The notes beneath the pieces are model-generated. The model made no database searches. It had not been told where the DNA came from and saw nothing but the letters and a program-made list of their open reading frames with translations. DNA of 27,160 nucleotides from assembly GCA_903927415.1 (NCBI GenBank), contig CAIYMZ010000153.1, positions 1-27,160 on the forward strand, given 5' to 3'. The position numbers were made by a program, and so were the translations under genes. Positions within the stretch are counted from its first letter, which is position 1; each line of letters opens with the position of its first letter. This document shows, in pieces, positions 15,169-21,921 of this stretch. The stretch comes from an uncultured Alphaproteobacteria bacterium. GTDB lineage: Bacteria; Pseudomonadota; Alphaproteobacteria; Rickettsiales; UBA1997.

Positions 15169-16729
15169 CGTAATCAAAATTCGGACATTTTTCGGTGTTG
15201 TGCAATTTGCATTTAGCCCCGGTTTCTGAATCGCAATATTCGCAGAGAGAAAAAATATCGGACAAGGTGATGATGTTTCTGTCGATTGAGATCGAGTCGT
15301 TTTCCTTCAATGATTGTAAGGCTCGCGACAGAGTTTCGGGCTTCATTCCGAGGTAAGAAGCGATCAAAGATTTGTCGTAAGGCAGGCGAATTTCATTCAG
15401 CTGTTTGTCATTTTCCAAAAATAAATTTAGCAAAAACCAACCCAATCTTTGCTCGGCGCTTTTCAAAGTTAGCAGCCCCAATTTGTTGATTAATTCTTTG
15501 GATTGCTGCGCCATTGTTGAGAGCATGTTGCTCGCCAAATCGCGATTGCTTTTGATATATTCGCGGATTGCGGAAGAGGGGATTGATAAAATTTTTGCAT
15601 TTTCGACAACTTTGGCGCTTACGGGCATTGACGTTCCCAGCAGGACTGCAGTTTCAACAATTCCTTTTTTTTCACCAACCATTTGCAGCACCGCTTCCTC
15701 GCCATCCTCATTGCCGCGAAATAATTTTACCCAGCCTTCCAAAATGATGTAAAATCTCATCGGCTGTTCGCCTTCCAAAAACAGCAAAGTGCCTTTTTTG
15801 TGATCGCGAATGTAGGAATGTTCGAGGATTTTTTGGATGTCGGTTTTCTCAAGGCCGATGAAGGTTGGTAAGGTTTTAATCAGGTCGATATATTCAATAA
15901 TATTTTTGCCGATTTTTTGGGAATCGATAGTTTTTTCTGGCTCAATTTTTTCTAATTTTTCTGCGACTGGTTGATCGATATCGGCGATTAATTTTTTTTC
16001 AATTTCATGCAGCAAATCCATTTTGGCGGTGAAAAGTAAAAACCATTGGCTCAGAGAAATATCTTCTAACTTCTTGCTGGGCTTGCTTTCGTCCAAAATG
16101 ATTTTGTTAATTTCTTCAATTTTTTTTAACGATTCATCATGAAGAAATTTTTCCGCCAGAAGTGATTTATTTTTTTCATCGACGAAAGCGGTGAACATGC
16201 GCTGATAGGCATTTTGTTCCGAAATTAAATGGCGGATTTGTTTGATGAGCACAGTGTCGTCGCAGCAATTTTTCATCGTCAGCTTGGCGCCCACAGCTCT
16301 TTCGCAGCCTATTTTTTCTTTCCACTGCAAAAAATTTATGTAGGCACTGATTTTGTCGGCGTTGATTTGTGAATTAAAAATCGCCAGCTCGGAAATTATG
16401 CTGATGGCAGGTGCGATTATTTCTTTGCTGTAAAAAAAGATGATTTTATCGGAGTTGATGAGGCGGGCAATGACGTGTTTTCTTTCGTCATTTATTTTTT
16501 TTAGTGACAGCAAAAAATTTGTGATTTCGTAGCTGGAATTTTTGTTTTTGAAAAGTGTTGTCAGTGCGGAAATAGCCTTATCCACCACGGAAAATTGGTT
16601 CTCAATTTTTTCTCTAAAACTATCTTCGCCCTGCAAATAAACCGAAGCGTAACCGCGCTCTTTTTGAATTTGGTGAATGAAATTGCTGAGGGTGTTTAGT
16701 GCCTTGCCGAGATTCGCTGTTTGTTGCAT
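15152..16729 (-). CDS. NIT-domain CRP/FNR-type transcription regulator
   Basis: The 525-residue protein fuses two parts. Residues 1 to about 230 resemble the nitrate/nitrite-sensing NIT domain (PF08376): FIHQIQKERGYASVYLQGED near the start, then a second conserved block with CERAVGAKLT and a C-terminal EQNAYQRMFTAF. About residues 280-410 are a cyclic-nucleotide-type effector fold (KKGTLLFLEGEQPMRFYIILEGWVKLFR). After them comes a CRP-type helix-turn-helix with LIASYLGMKPETLSRALQSL, whose E-x-x-S-R matches FNR. The tail is cysteine-rich (CEYC, then two more Cys), and FNR's N-terminal cluster cysteines are absent. ATG 16729 lies 8 bases after narI, and TTG 16798 would overlap narI. It probably senses nitrate directly and acts on FNR-like boxes such as 17480-17493. 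Confidence 0.87.
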   Translation of the reverse strand: MQQTANLGKALNTLSNFIHQIQKERGYASVYLQGEDSFREKIENQFSVVDKAISALTTLFKNKNSSYEITNFLLSLKKINDERKHVIARLINSDKIIFFYSKEIIAPAISIISELAIFNSQINADKISAYINFLQWKEKIGCERAVGAKLTMKNCCDDTVLIKQIRHLISEQNAYQRMFTAFVDEKNKSLLAEKFLHDESLKKIEEINKIILDESKPSKKLEDISLSQWFLLFTAKMDLLHEIEKKLIADIDQPVAEKLEKIEPEKTIDSQKIGKNIIEYIDLIKTLPTFIGLEKTDIQKILEHSYIRDHKKGTLLFLEGEQPMRFYIILEGWVKLFRGNEDGEEAVLQMVGEKKGIVETAVLLGTSMPVSAKVVENAKILSIPSSAIREYIKSNRDLASNMLSTMAQQSKELINKLGLLTLKSAEQRLGWFLLNLFLENDKQLNEIRLPYDKSLIASYLGMKPETLSRALQSLKENDSISIDRNIITLSDIFSLCEYCDSETGAKCKLHNTEKCPNFDYDDSKF

Positions 16730-16737
16730 GAAATGAG

Positions 16738-17418
16738 TTAGCTCTTGCGGACAATCTGATAGCCGGAGCGTTTTAAATATTTGATCGGAACGCTCCAAAC
16801 ATGGACTAGCCTAGTGAATGGGAAGACCAGGATTATTGTCGCGCCGAAAAAAATATGCAGCTTAAAAATTAGATGTTCTTCCAAAATAAAACTCGCGGCA
16901 TCGGGTTGAAAAGTGATGATGTGTTGTGCCCAATTTGCCAAGGCCATCATGCTGCTGCCATCGGGATGACTTGCGGAAACTGGGATTGAAGCGAGTCCTA
17001 AAATTAATTGGATGTAGAGCAGGGCTAAAACGAGAAAGTCTGAAAATCGGCTGGTGGCACGGACGCGATCGTTTGAGATTCTTCTCCAAATTAAAATGCT
17101 GAGGCCGATGAAACAGACGGTGCCGAAAATTCCGCCGGCAGTCATTGCCAGTTTTTGCTTGGCTTCGGCGGAGATGAAGGGGCTATAAATTTCGTGCGGC
17201 GTGAGAAGTCCGACTAGGTGTCCGAAGAATAAAAATAAAATTCCGACGTGAAATAAATTGCTGCCGAGGCGAAGTTTTTTCCCTTCAAGCAATTGGCTTG
17301 AATCTGCCTTCCAGCTATACTGGTCGCGGTCGTAGCGCAAAATGCTGCCAAGAATAAAAACCGATAAAGCGATGTAGGGATAGTAGCAAAAGAGAAATTG
17401 GTTGAGTGCGGGAGTCAT
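16738..17418 (-). CDS. narI: respiratory nitrate reductase gamma subunit NarI
   Basis: NarI is the di-haem cytochrome b that passes quinol electrons to NarHG. The 226-residue protein has five hydrophobic spans and all four haem-ligand histidines: His57 and His67 (FHVGILFLFFGH), His188 and His206. The spacings 10 and 18 match the E. coli set I recall (56, 66, 187, 205). GAGG 7 bases before ATG 17418 acts as ribosome binding site. In most genomes narI is the last gene of narGHJI. Here it is the first gene of its transcription unit, and narG, narH and narJ are not in the window. It starts the co-directional run with the NIT-CRP regulator, porin and modABC, behind an FNR-like box. Confidence 0.93.
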   Translation of the reverse strand: MTPALNQFLFCYYPYIALSVFILGSILRYDRDQYSWKADSSQLLEGKKLRLGSNLFHVGILFLFFGHLVGLLTPHEIYSPFISAEAKQKLAMTAGGIFGTVCFIGLSILIWRRISNDRVRATSRFSDFLVLALLYIQLILGLASIPVSASHPDGSSMMALANWAQHIITFQPDAASFILEEHLIFKLHIFFGATIILVFPFTRLVHVWSVPIKYLKRSGYQIVRKS

Positions 17419-17479
17419 GTTTACCTCGTTGGTTTTGTTGACGTGGCCAGAGAAAATCGCGAGCAGATTTCGGGCAGGT

Positions 17480-17493
17480 ATGATTTAGATCAA
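17480..17493 (-). promoter_or_regulatory. FNR-like box before narI
   Basis: On the - strand the sequence is TTGATCTAAATCAT, matching TTGAT-N4-ATCAA at 9 of 10 positions. The centre lies about 68 bases upstream of the narI start. A class II promoter would start transcription near 17445, but no good -10 is seen. It may be the target of FNR or of the operon's own NIT-CRP regulator. Confidence 0.65.
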
Positions 17494-17600
17494 ATTGGTG
17501 ATTTTAAGTTTGGGGCTAGTTAATTTTGAAAGTCTGAAAATGTTTTTCAGAAAACTATCTACCCATTCCACTTGAAGACACCGATTTCCTTTTCAGCTTT

Positions 17601-17671
17601 CTGGACCCCGAGAGCAAGTGCGGGGTGACACTGAATATGAGTTGTCACCCCGCACTTGTTGCGGGGTCCAG
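17601..17671. repeat. inverted repeat, GTCACCCCGC family, second copy
   Basis: Arms CTGGACCCCG...GCGGGGTGACA (17601-17630) and TTGTCACCCCGC...GGGGTCCAG (17642-17671) are near-perfect inverses around a short centre. Looser pairing continues outward (ACCGAT with ATCGGT). It shares TGTCACCCCGC and CGGGGTCCA with the repeat at 1342-1470. The ends of the long open frame before dinD run through it, and that part is not coding. Confidence 0.88.
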
Positions 17672-17728
17672 TTGCAAAAGATCGGTTTCTTGAATCAGGT
17701 TGGGTATAAACCCAAAACCCCACCAAAT

Positions 17729-18568
17729 ATGAAAAACGAACTATCAAAAAACGGCTTAAAAATTTTTGAACAAATCAGAAAAGTTGACGAGAGAGGCAAT
17801 GAATTTTGGAATGCTCGCGAGCTGGCGAAAATTTTAGAATATTCAGAATTTAGGCATTTTTTGCCGGTGATAAATAAAGCGAAGGAATCTTGCGCAAACA
17901 GTAACCACAAGGCTTCCGATCATTTCGAGGATATGCTCGATATGATCGATTTAGGCAAGGGTGCAAAAAGAGAAATCGAGAGTTTTAAACTGTCGCGTTA
18001 TGCCTGTTATTTGATCGTTCAAAACGCTGATCCTGCAAAAGAAATTGTAGCTTTAGGGCAAACTTATTTTGCCGTCCAAACTCGTTTGCAAGAAATCCGC
18101 CGGATGGATGATTACACCAATCTTAGTAGTGAAGACGAGAAGCGTCTTTTTCTGCGCAACGAATTAACTCGGCATAATTTAATCCTCGCTTCAGCCGCTA
18201 AAGAAGCGGGTGTAATCAATTCTCTCGATTACGCAATTTTCCAGAATCACGGCTATCAAGGTTTGTATGGCGGGCTTGATGTGAAGGCGATTCACAAGAA
18301 AAAAAATCTGAAAAAAAGCCAAAAGATTCTTGACCACATGGGCAGCACAGAGCTCGCGGCCAACTTATTTCGCGCTACTCAAACTGAAGAAAAATTGCGC
18401 AGAGAAAAAGTAAGCAGAAAAGAAAAGGCCAATAAAACGCATTTTGAAGTTGGTGCAAAAGTGCGGCGAACCATCAAAGAACTGGGCGGAAAAATGCCGG
18501 AGAATTTGCCTAATGCTGAGAGTGTGAAGAAGATTGAGAAAAAAAATCTCACGAAAAAAATAAAATAA
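17729..18568 (+). CDS. dinD: DinD-like (DNA damage-inducible protein D family)
   Basis: The 279-residue protein matches the DinD family. It has an N-terminal BRO-type domain (residues about 10-100, with FWNARELAKILEYSEFRHF and SKHxEDML-like SDHFEDMLDMIDLG), then SRYACYLIVQNADPAKEIVALGQTYFAVQTR and a central AKEAGVINSLDYAIFQNHGYQGLYGGL block. The E. coli protein is SOS-induced and inhibits RecA strand exchange in vitro. In islands the family is often mobile. ATG 17729 excludes the repeat-derived upstream frame; no strong ribosome binding site is present. No LexA-type box was recognised upstream. It separates the narI operon from nrdD, which suggests an insertion among the anaerobic genes. Confidence 0.87.
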   Translation: MKNELSKNGLKIFEQIRKVDERGNEFWNARELAKILEYSEFRHFLPVINKAKESCANSNHKASDHFEDMLDMIDLGKGAKREIESFKLSRYACYLIVQNADPAKEIVALGQTYFAVQTRLQEIRRMDDYTNLSSEDEKRLFLRNELTRHNLILASAAKEAGVINSLDYAIFQNHGYQGLYGGLDVKAIHKKKNLKKSQKILDHMGSTELAANLFRATQTEEKLRREKVSRKEKANKTHFEVGAKVRRTIKELGGKMPENLPNAESVKKIEKKNLTKKIK

Positions 18569-18596
18569 TTTCCCCTCCGGAAAAAAATTCTTCATC

Positions 18597-18610
18597 TTGA
18601 TTCACATCAA
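18597..18610 (+). promoter_or_regulatory. perfect FNR box before nrdD
   Basis: TTGATTCACATCAA matches TTGAT-N4-ATCAA at all ten specified positions. Its centre, 18603.5, predicts a class II start near 18645, and CATATT at 18633-18638 is placed exactly where the -10 should be. The nrdD start is at 18696. Confidence 0.85.
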
Positions 18611-18626
18611 CCCAAACCAAATTCCA

Positions 18627-18675
18627 AAACAACATATTGTGGTAAATATGGTGGAATGGCCACTATATGTGGGAT
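18627..18675 (+). promoter_or_regulatory. two candidate NrdR boxes before nrdD
   Basis: Site 1 (18627-18642) has the core CAACATATTG and fits the remembered NrdR consensus acaCwAtATaTwGtgt at 13 of 16 positions. Site 2 (18660-18675), core CTATATGTGG, fits at about 11 or 12. They are 33 bases apart start to start, about three helical turns, as NrdR pairs usually are. They overlap the predicted -10 and start, as expected for repression. The assignment is tentative. Confidence 0.5.
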
Positions 18676-18695
18676 TCTAATGGTTTTGGAGGAAT

Positions 18696-20723
18696 ATGAA
18701 AGAGCCGCAAAAATTATTCGGAGAAGAAGAGAATTCGATCATGGATTTTTTGATCAGCGACATGATCGGCAAAAATAAAATCGAAGAAAAAAGCGATTTT
18801 AAAAATATTAACGATGTCGTTCCCGAGGCGCGAGATTCGTTGGTCAGCTGCAAAGATACCGTCAGCGAATACATTAATCGCAGCGATTGGCGAATCAGCG
18901 CCAACGCCAACACGGCCTACAGTAATGCGGGTTTGGTGAATAACACCGCCGGAAAAATAATCGCAAATTATTGGCTGGATAATATTTATTCGAAGGAAGA
19001 GGGCGGGGCGCATCGAGGTGCCGATTACCACATTCACGATCTTGATTGCCTTACTGGTTACTGCGCCGGCTGGAGTTTGCGCGTCTTGCTCGACGAAGGA
19101 TTTAATGGCGTTCCGGGAAAAGTTTCGAGCCGTCCTCCGCGTCATTTTCGCGAAGCTCTCGGCCAAATGTCGAATTTTTTAGGCATCCTGCAATCAGAGT
19201 GGGCGGGAGCTCAGGCCTTCAGCTCCTTCGACACTTTCCTCGCGCCCTACGTCTTCAAAGACAAGCTCGACTTCATTGAAATCAAAAAATCGATCCGCCA
19301 ATTCGTTTACAATCTCAACGTTCCAGCGCGATGGGGACAAAGTCCATTCACCAATATTACGCTCGACATTACCGTGCCGCCTGATCTGCGCGACCAAGCC
19401 CCGTCTGCTGGCTACAAGCATTTATTCACCGACGAAACTGACGCAGAATTAATTGCCAAAGCTCAAGAACGCGGCGTTTCTAAGCTCGAAGACATGACCT
19501 ACAAAAATTTTCTGCCGGAGATGGAGCAAATCGTCATCGCTTTTTATGAAGTGATGACCGAAGGCGACAGTCACGAGCAGCCCTTCACCTTCCCGATCCC
19601 GACGGTCAACATCATGGAAGATTTTGACTGGGGCAGCAAAGTCGCGAAAGCAATTTTCGACAACACTGCGCGCATCGGCAGCTCCTATTTTCAAAACTTC
19701 ATCGGCAGCCAATATCTCTACGACAAGGACGGAAATAAATCTCAAAATCCCGAAGCCTACCAGCCTCACGCCGTGCGCAGCATGTGTTGCCGCCTTCAAC
19801 TCGATTTGCGCGAATTGCTGAAAAGAGGAAATGGATTGTTCGGATCCGCGGAAATGACGGGCTCGATCGGCGTCGTCACTCTCAACATGGCGCGACTTGG
19901 ATTTCGTTTCAAAGGCAACAAAGCCGCGCTGATCAAGGATGTGGAGCGTTTGATGGATTTGGCGAAATCTTCGCTCGAAAAAAAGCGCGTCTTCATTCAG
20001 GAAATGTACGACCGCGGTTTGTATCCATACACCAAGCGTTACCTACCTGGTTTTCGCAGCCATTTCAGCACGATCGGAGTCAATGGAATGAATGAGATGA
20101 TCCGCAATTTTTCCAACGACGCCTACGATGTCAGCGATCCTCGCGGCATGGAAATGGTCACCGAAATTTTGGAATTTATGAAGCAGAAGCTGAAAATTTA
20201 CCAAGAAGAAACGGGAAATCTCTACAACCTCGAAGCCACGCCAGCAGAGGGCACAACCTATCGCTTCGCCAAAGAAGATAAAAAATATTATCCCGAAATT
20301 ATCCAAGCGGGGTTCGGCGAAAATATTTACTACACCAACAGCAGCCAACTGCCCGTTGGCTTCACCGAAGATCCGTTTGAGGCGCTGCAACTGCAAGACG
20401 CGCTGCAATGCAAATACACCGGAGGAACGGTATTGCATCTCTACATGAGCGAAAAAATTAGTTCGGGTGAGGCCTGCAAACGCTTGGTGCGCAAGGTGAT
20501 CGAGAATCACCGCCTGCCTTACATCACGATCACGCCAGCATTTTCGGTTTGCTTGAATCACGGATATTTGGCCGGCGAGCAACCACATTGCCCAGAATGC
20601 GGCGACGAAACTTTGGTTTGGACGCGAGTAATGGGCTACCACCGGCCAGTGGCCAGCTTCAATCTCGGCAAGAAAGGTGAGCATGCGGAGAGGCTGCATT
20701 TTAAGGAGCCGGGATGTTGTTAA
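18696..20723 (+). CDS. nrdD: anaerobic ribonucleoside-triphosphate reductase NrdD (class III)
   Basis: NrdD makes deoxynucleotides without O2 through a glycyl radical. The 675-residue protein includes NANTAYSNAGLVNNTAGKIIANYWLD near the N-terminus, HIHDLDCLTGYCAGWSL, and the barrel motif NGMNEMIRNF. At the C-terminus the zinc Cys pair CPEC (632-635) precedes the glycyl-radical segment RVMGY, with the radical glycine at 647. The first 45 or so residues do not look like an ATP-cone, so the regulatory N-terminal domain of E. coli NrdD seems absent. GGAGG lies just before ATG 18696. An FNR box and candidate NrdR boxes precede it. nrdG follows after a repeat-filled gap, so the two likely share a transcript. 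Confidence 0.96.
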   Translation: MKEPQKLFGEEENSIMDFLISDMIGKNKIEEKSDFKNINDVVPEARDSLVSCKDTVSEYINRSDWRISANANTAYSNAGLVNNTAGKIIANYWLDNIYSKEEGGAHRGADYHIHDLDCLTGYCAGWSLRVLLDEGFNGVPGKVSSRPPRHFREALGQMSNFLGILQSEWAGAQAFSSFDTFLAPYVFKDKLDFIEIKKSIRQFVYNLNVPARWGQSPFTNITLDITVPPDLRDQAPSAGYKHLFTDETDAELIAKAQERGVSKLEDMTYKNFLPEMEQIVIAFYEVMTEGDSHEQPFTFPIPTVNIMEDFDWGSKVAKAIFDNTARIGSSYFQNFIGSQYLYDKDGNKSQNPEAYQPHAVRSMCCRLQLDLRELLKRGNGLFGSAEMTGSIGVVTLNMARLGFRFKGNKAALIKDVERLMDLAKSSLEKKRVFIQEMYDRGLYPYTKRYLPGFRSHFSTIGVNGMNEMIRNFSNDAYDVSDPRGMEMVTEILEFMKQKLKIYQEETGNLYNLEATPAEGTTYRFAKEDKKYYPEIIQAGFGENIYYTNSSQLPVGFTEDPFEALQLQDALQCKYTGGTVLHLYMSEKISSGEACKRLVRKVIENHRLPYITITPAFSVCLNHGYLAGEQPHCPECGDETLVWTRVMGYHRPVASFNLGKKGEHAERLHFKEPGCC

Positions 20724-20733
20724 AAACTTTCCT

Positions 20734-20884
20734 CGTCATCCTTGACCACTCCATTCTTCGTCATCCTTGGCCTGCAAGGCCGAGGATCTCAGTAGGCATA
20801 AACTCTGAACCAAAACTCCCGAGATCCTCGGTGCTGCGCACCAAGGATGACGAAAGCGAGAAGTGCTGCGCACCAAGGATGACG
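20734..20884. repeat. cloverleaf repeat, copy C with partial copies on each side
   Basis: The full 94-base copy is at 20759-20852: outer stem CGTCATCCTTGG/CCAAGGATGACG, hairpins GGCCT/AGGCC and GGTGC/GCACC, and central GAGGATCTC/GAGATCCTC. A left fragment (20734-20746, ending in CTTGACC) and a right fragment (20863-20884, GTGCTGCGCACC then AAGGATGACG) flank it. This suggests nested insertion or recombination among copies. The region fills the 172-base gap between nrdD and nrdG. Confidence 0.9.
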
Positions 20885-20895
20885 AGGATAAAATA

Positions 20896-21582
20896 ATGTT
20901 CCCAATCTCCTCAATCACCCCCTTCACTCTCCAAGACTACCCCCACCACACCGCCTGCATCCTCTGGTTCTCAGGCTGCAATTTTCGCTGCGGTTACTGC
21001 CACAATCCTGACCTAGTTTTCGGTCGCGGCGAAAAACTGACGGAAGAAAAAGTTTTTTCCTTCCTCGAATCGCGAAAAAATTTACTCGACGGCGTCGTTT
21101 TTTCCGGCGGCGAATGCACGATTTTTCCCGGATTAATTCCGCTGATTGAGCGCGTAAAAAAAATGGGATTTTTGATTAAACTCGACACTAACGGCAGCAA
21201 TCCAAAAGTGGTGCGAGAGCTGATCGAGCGCGGTTTGGTGAACTACATTGCGATTGATTACAAAGCGCCGCAGAAGAAATTTTTTGAAGTTACTCGCCAC
21301 AAAAAATTCAGCAATTTCAGCGAAACTCTCGACCTAATTTTTCGCCAAAAAAATGAAATCGATTACGAAGTACGTACCACAATTCACAGCGATTTACTCG
21401 ACGAAAATGACGTGAATGAAATTATTTTTGATCTCGAAAAAAGAGGCTTCGACAAGAAATTTTTTCTACAAAATTTTTTCGGAAAAAATCCGACACTCGG
21501 AAATTTACCGCCGTCAAAAAAAATCAATTTGGAAAAAATTGTGAAGCCAAATCAGTTCGAAATTGAGTGGCGGAATTTTTAA
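20896..21582 (+). CDS. nrdG: anaerobic ribonucleotide reductase activating radical-SAM protein NrdG
   Basis: NrdG uses a [4Fe-4S] cluster and S-adenosylmethionine to install the glycyl radical on NrdD. The 228-residue product carries the radical-SAM motif C28-x3-C32-x2-C35 (SGCNFRCGYCHNPD), then VVFSGGECTIFPGL and IKLDTNGSNP. ATG 20896 is chosen because GAGG at 20884-20887 lies 8 bases upstream. That ribosome binding site begins at the last base of a repeat fragment. An in-frame TTG at 20863 would include repeat-encoded residues (MLRTKDDED) that no family member needs. It follows nrdD on the same strand, as usual. Its 3' end is duplicated downstream (see 21567-21582). Confidence 0.95.
   Translation: MFPISSITPFTLQDYPHHTACILWFSGCNFRCGYCHNPDLVFGRGEKLTEEKVFSFLESRKNLLDGVVFSGGECTIFPGLIPLIERVKKMGFLIKLDTNGSNPKVVRELIERGLVNYIAIDYKAPQKKFFEVTRHKKFSNFSETLDLIFRQKNEIDYEVRTTIHSDLLDENDVNEIIFDLEKRGFDKKFFLQNFFGKNPTLGNLPPSKKINLEKIVKPNQFEIEWRNF
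21567..21582 (+). repeat. 16-bp direct duplication, first copy (3' end of nrdG)
   Basis: GTGGCGGAATTTTTAA at the nrdG stop recurs at 21809-21824 with one changed base (G to A). The stretch between holds the cloverleaf repeat copy D and the second double-hairpin repeat. This is the same layout as at ubiU-ubiV. Confidence 0.75.
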
Positions 21583-21588
21583 CCTTGC

Positions 21589-21682
21589 CGTCATCCTTGG
21601 CCTGAAAGGCCGAGGATCTCAGGAGGTTAGAACTCCGAACCAAAACTCCCGAGATCCTCGGTGCTGCGCACCAAGGATGACG
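21589..21682. repeat. cloverleaf repeat, copy D
   Basis: This 94-base element is almost identical to copy C. Its outer stem is CGTCATCCTTGG/CCAAGGATGACG, its side hairpins are GGCCT/AGGCC and GGTGC/GCACC, and its central stem is GAGGATCTC/GAGATCCTC. It lies 6 bases after the nrdG stop. Confidence 0.92.
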
Positions 21683-21709
21683 AAGAAGGGATGCTTCGGG
21701 ATGACCAGC

Positions 21710-21797
21710 GCTGGACTTAAGTTTGTAACCCAGTCCAAACTTTCATGTAATTCTAAAGTTTGAACTGAACGTGGGGACGGGGTTACAAACCCCGTCC
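21710..21797. repeat. double-hairpin repeat, GGACGGGG family, copy 2
   Basis: It follows the plan of the element at 7474-7560. The second hairpin (21775-21797) is perfect, with GGACGGGGT and ACCCCGTCC arms. The linker shares TTCATGTAATT and GAACTGAACGTG. The first hairpin is decayed to GGACT with AGTCC. Confidence 0.88.
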
Positions 21798-21808
21798 CGC
21801 TTTAGTAG

Positions 21809-21824
21809 GTGGCGAAATTTTTAA
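21809..21824 (+). repeat. 16-bp direct duplication, second copy
   Basis: GTGGCGAAATTTTTAA repeats the 3' end of nrdG (21567-21582) with 15 of 16 identical bases. It sits 11 bases after the end of the repeat cluster. Confidence 0.75.
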
Positions 21825-21830
21825 AAAATC

Positions 21831-21856
21831 TGAATTGTGCACTCGGAGTACACAAT
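21831..21856. promoter_or_regulatory. imperfect palindrome upstream of hemN, possible operator
   Basis: AATTGTG-C-ACT-CGG-AGT-A-CACAATT folds as a 10-bp stem with one mismatch and a 3-base loop. It lies about 65 bases before hemN, in a place suited to a promoter operator. It does not match the FNR consensus, and the binding protein is not known. Confidence 0.35.
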
Positions 21857-21921
21857 TTGGTGAAATGCTTGCAAGAGTAAGACAAAACAACAATTTCCTG
21901 TTTTTTATTTTCCCCAAAAAA

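Larger units (their letters stand above)
17419..17728. other. 310-base divergent intergenic region, narI to dinD
   Basis: This gene-free stretch holds an FNR-like box for narI (17480-17493) and a large inverted repeat (17601-17671). I see no other gene or RNA in it. A dinD promoter is not clear. No SOS-type box is recognised. Confidence 0.6.
21583..21921. other. 339-base gene-free stretch between nrdG and hemN
   Basis: It contains cloverleaf copy D (21589-21682), a double-hairpin repeat (21710-21797), the second copy of the nrdG 3' end (21809-21824), and a hairpin (21831-21856) before hemN. No further gene is seen. No FNR box is recognised for hemN. Confidence 0.7.

Noticed and set aside
17618..17728. 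A longer DinD beginning within the inverted repeat.
   Set aside because: The extra residues come from the repeat and match nothing in the family; family similarity begins at ATG 17729.
20863..20895. A longer NrdG starting at TTG 20863.
   Set aside because: The extra residues are encoded by a repeat fragment, and a good ribosome binding site points to ATG 20896.
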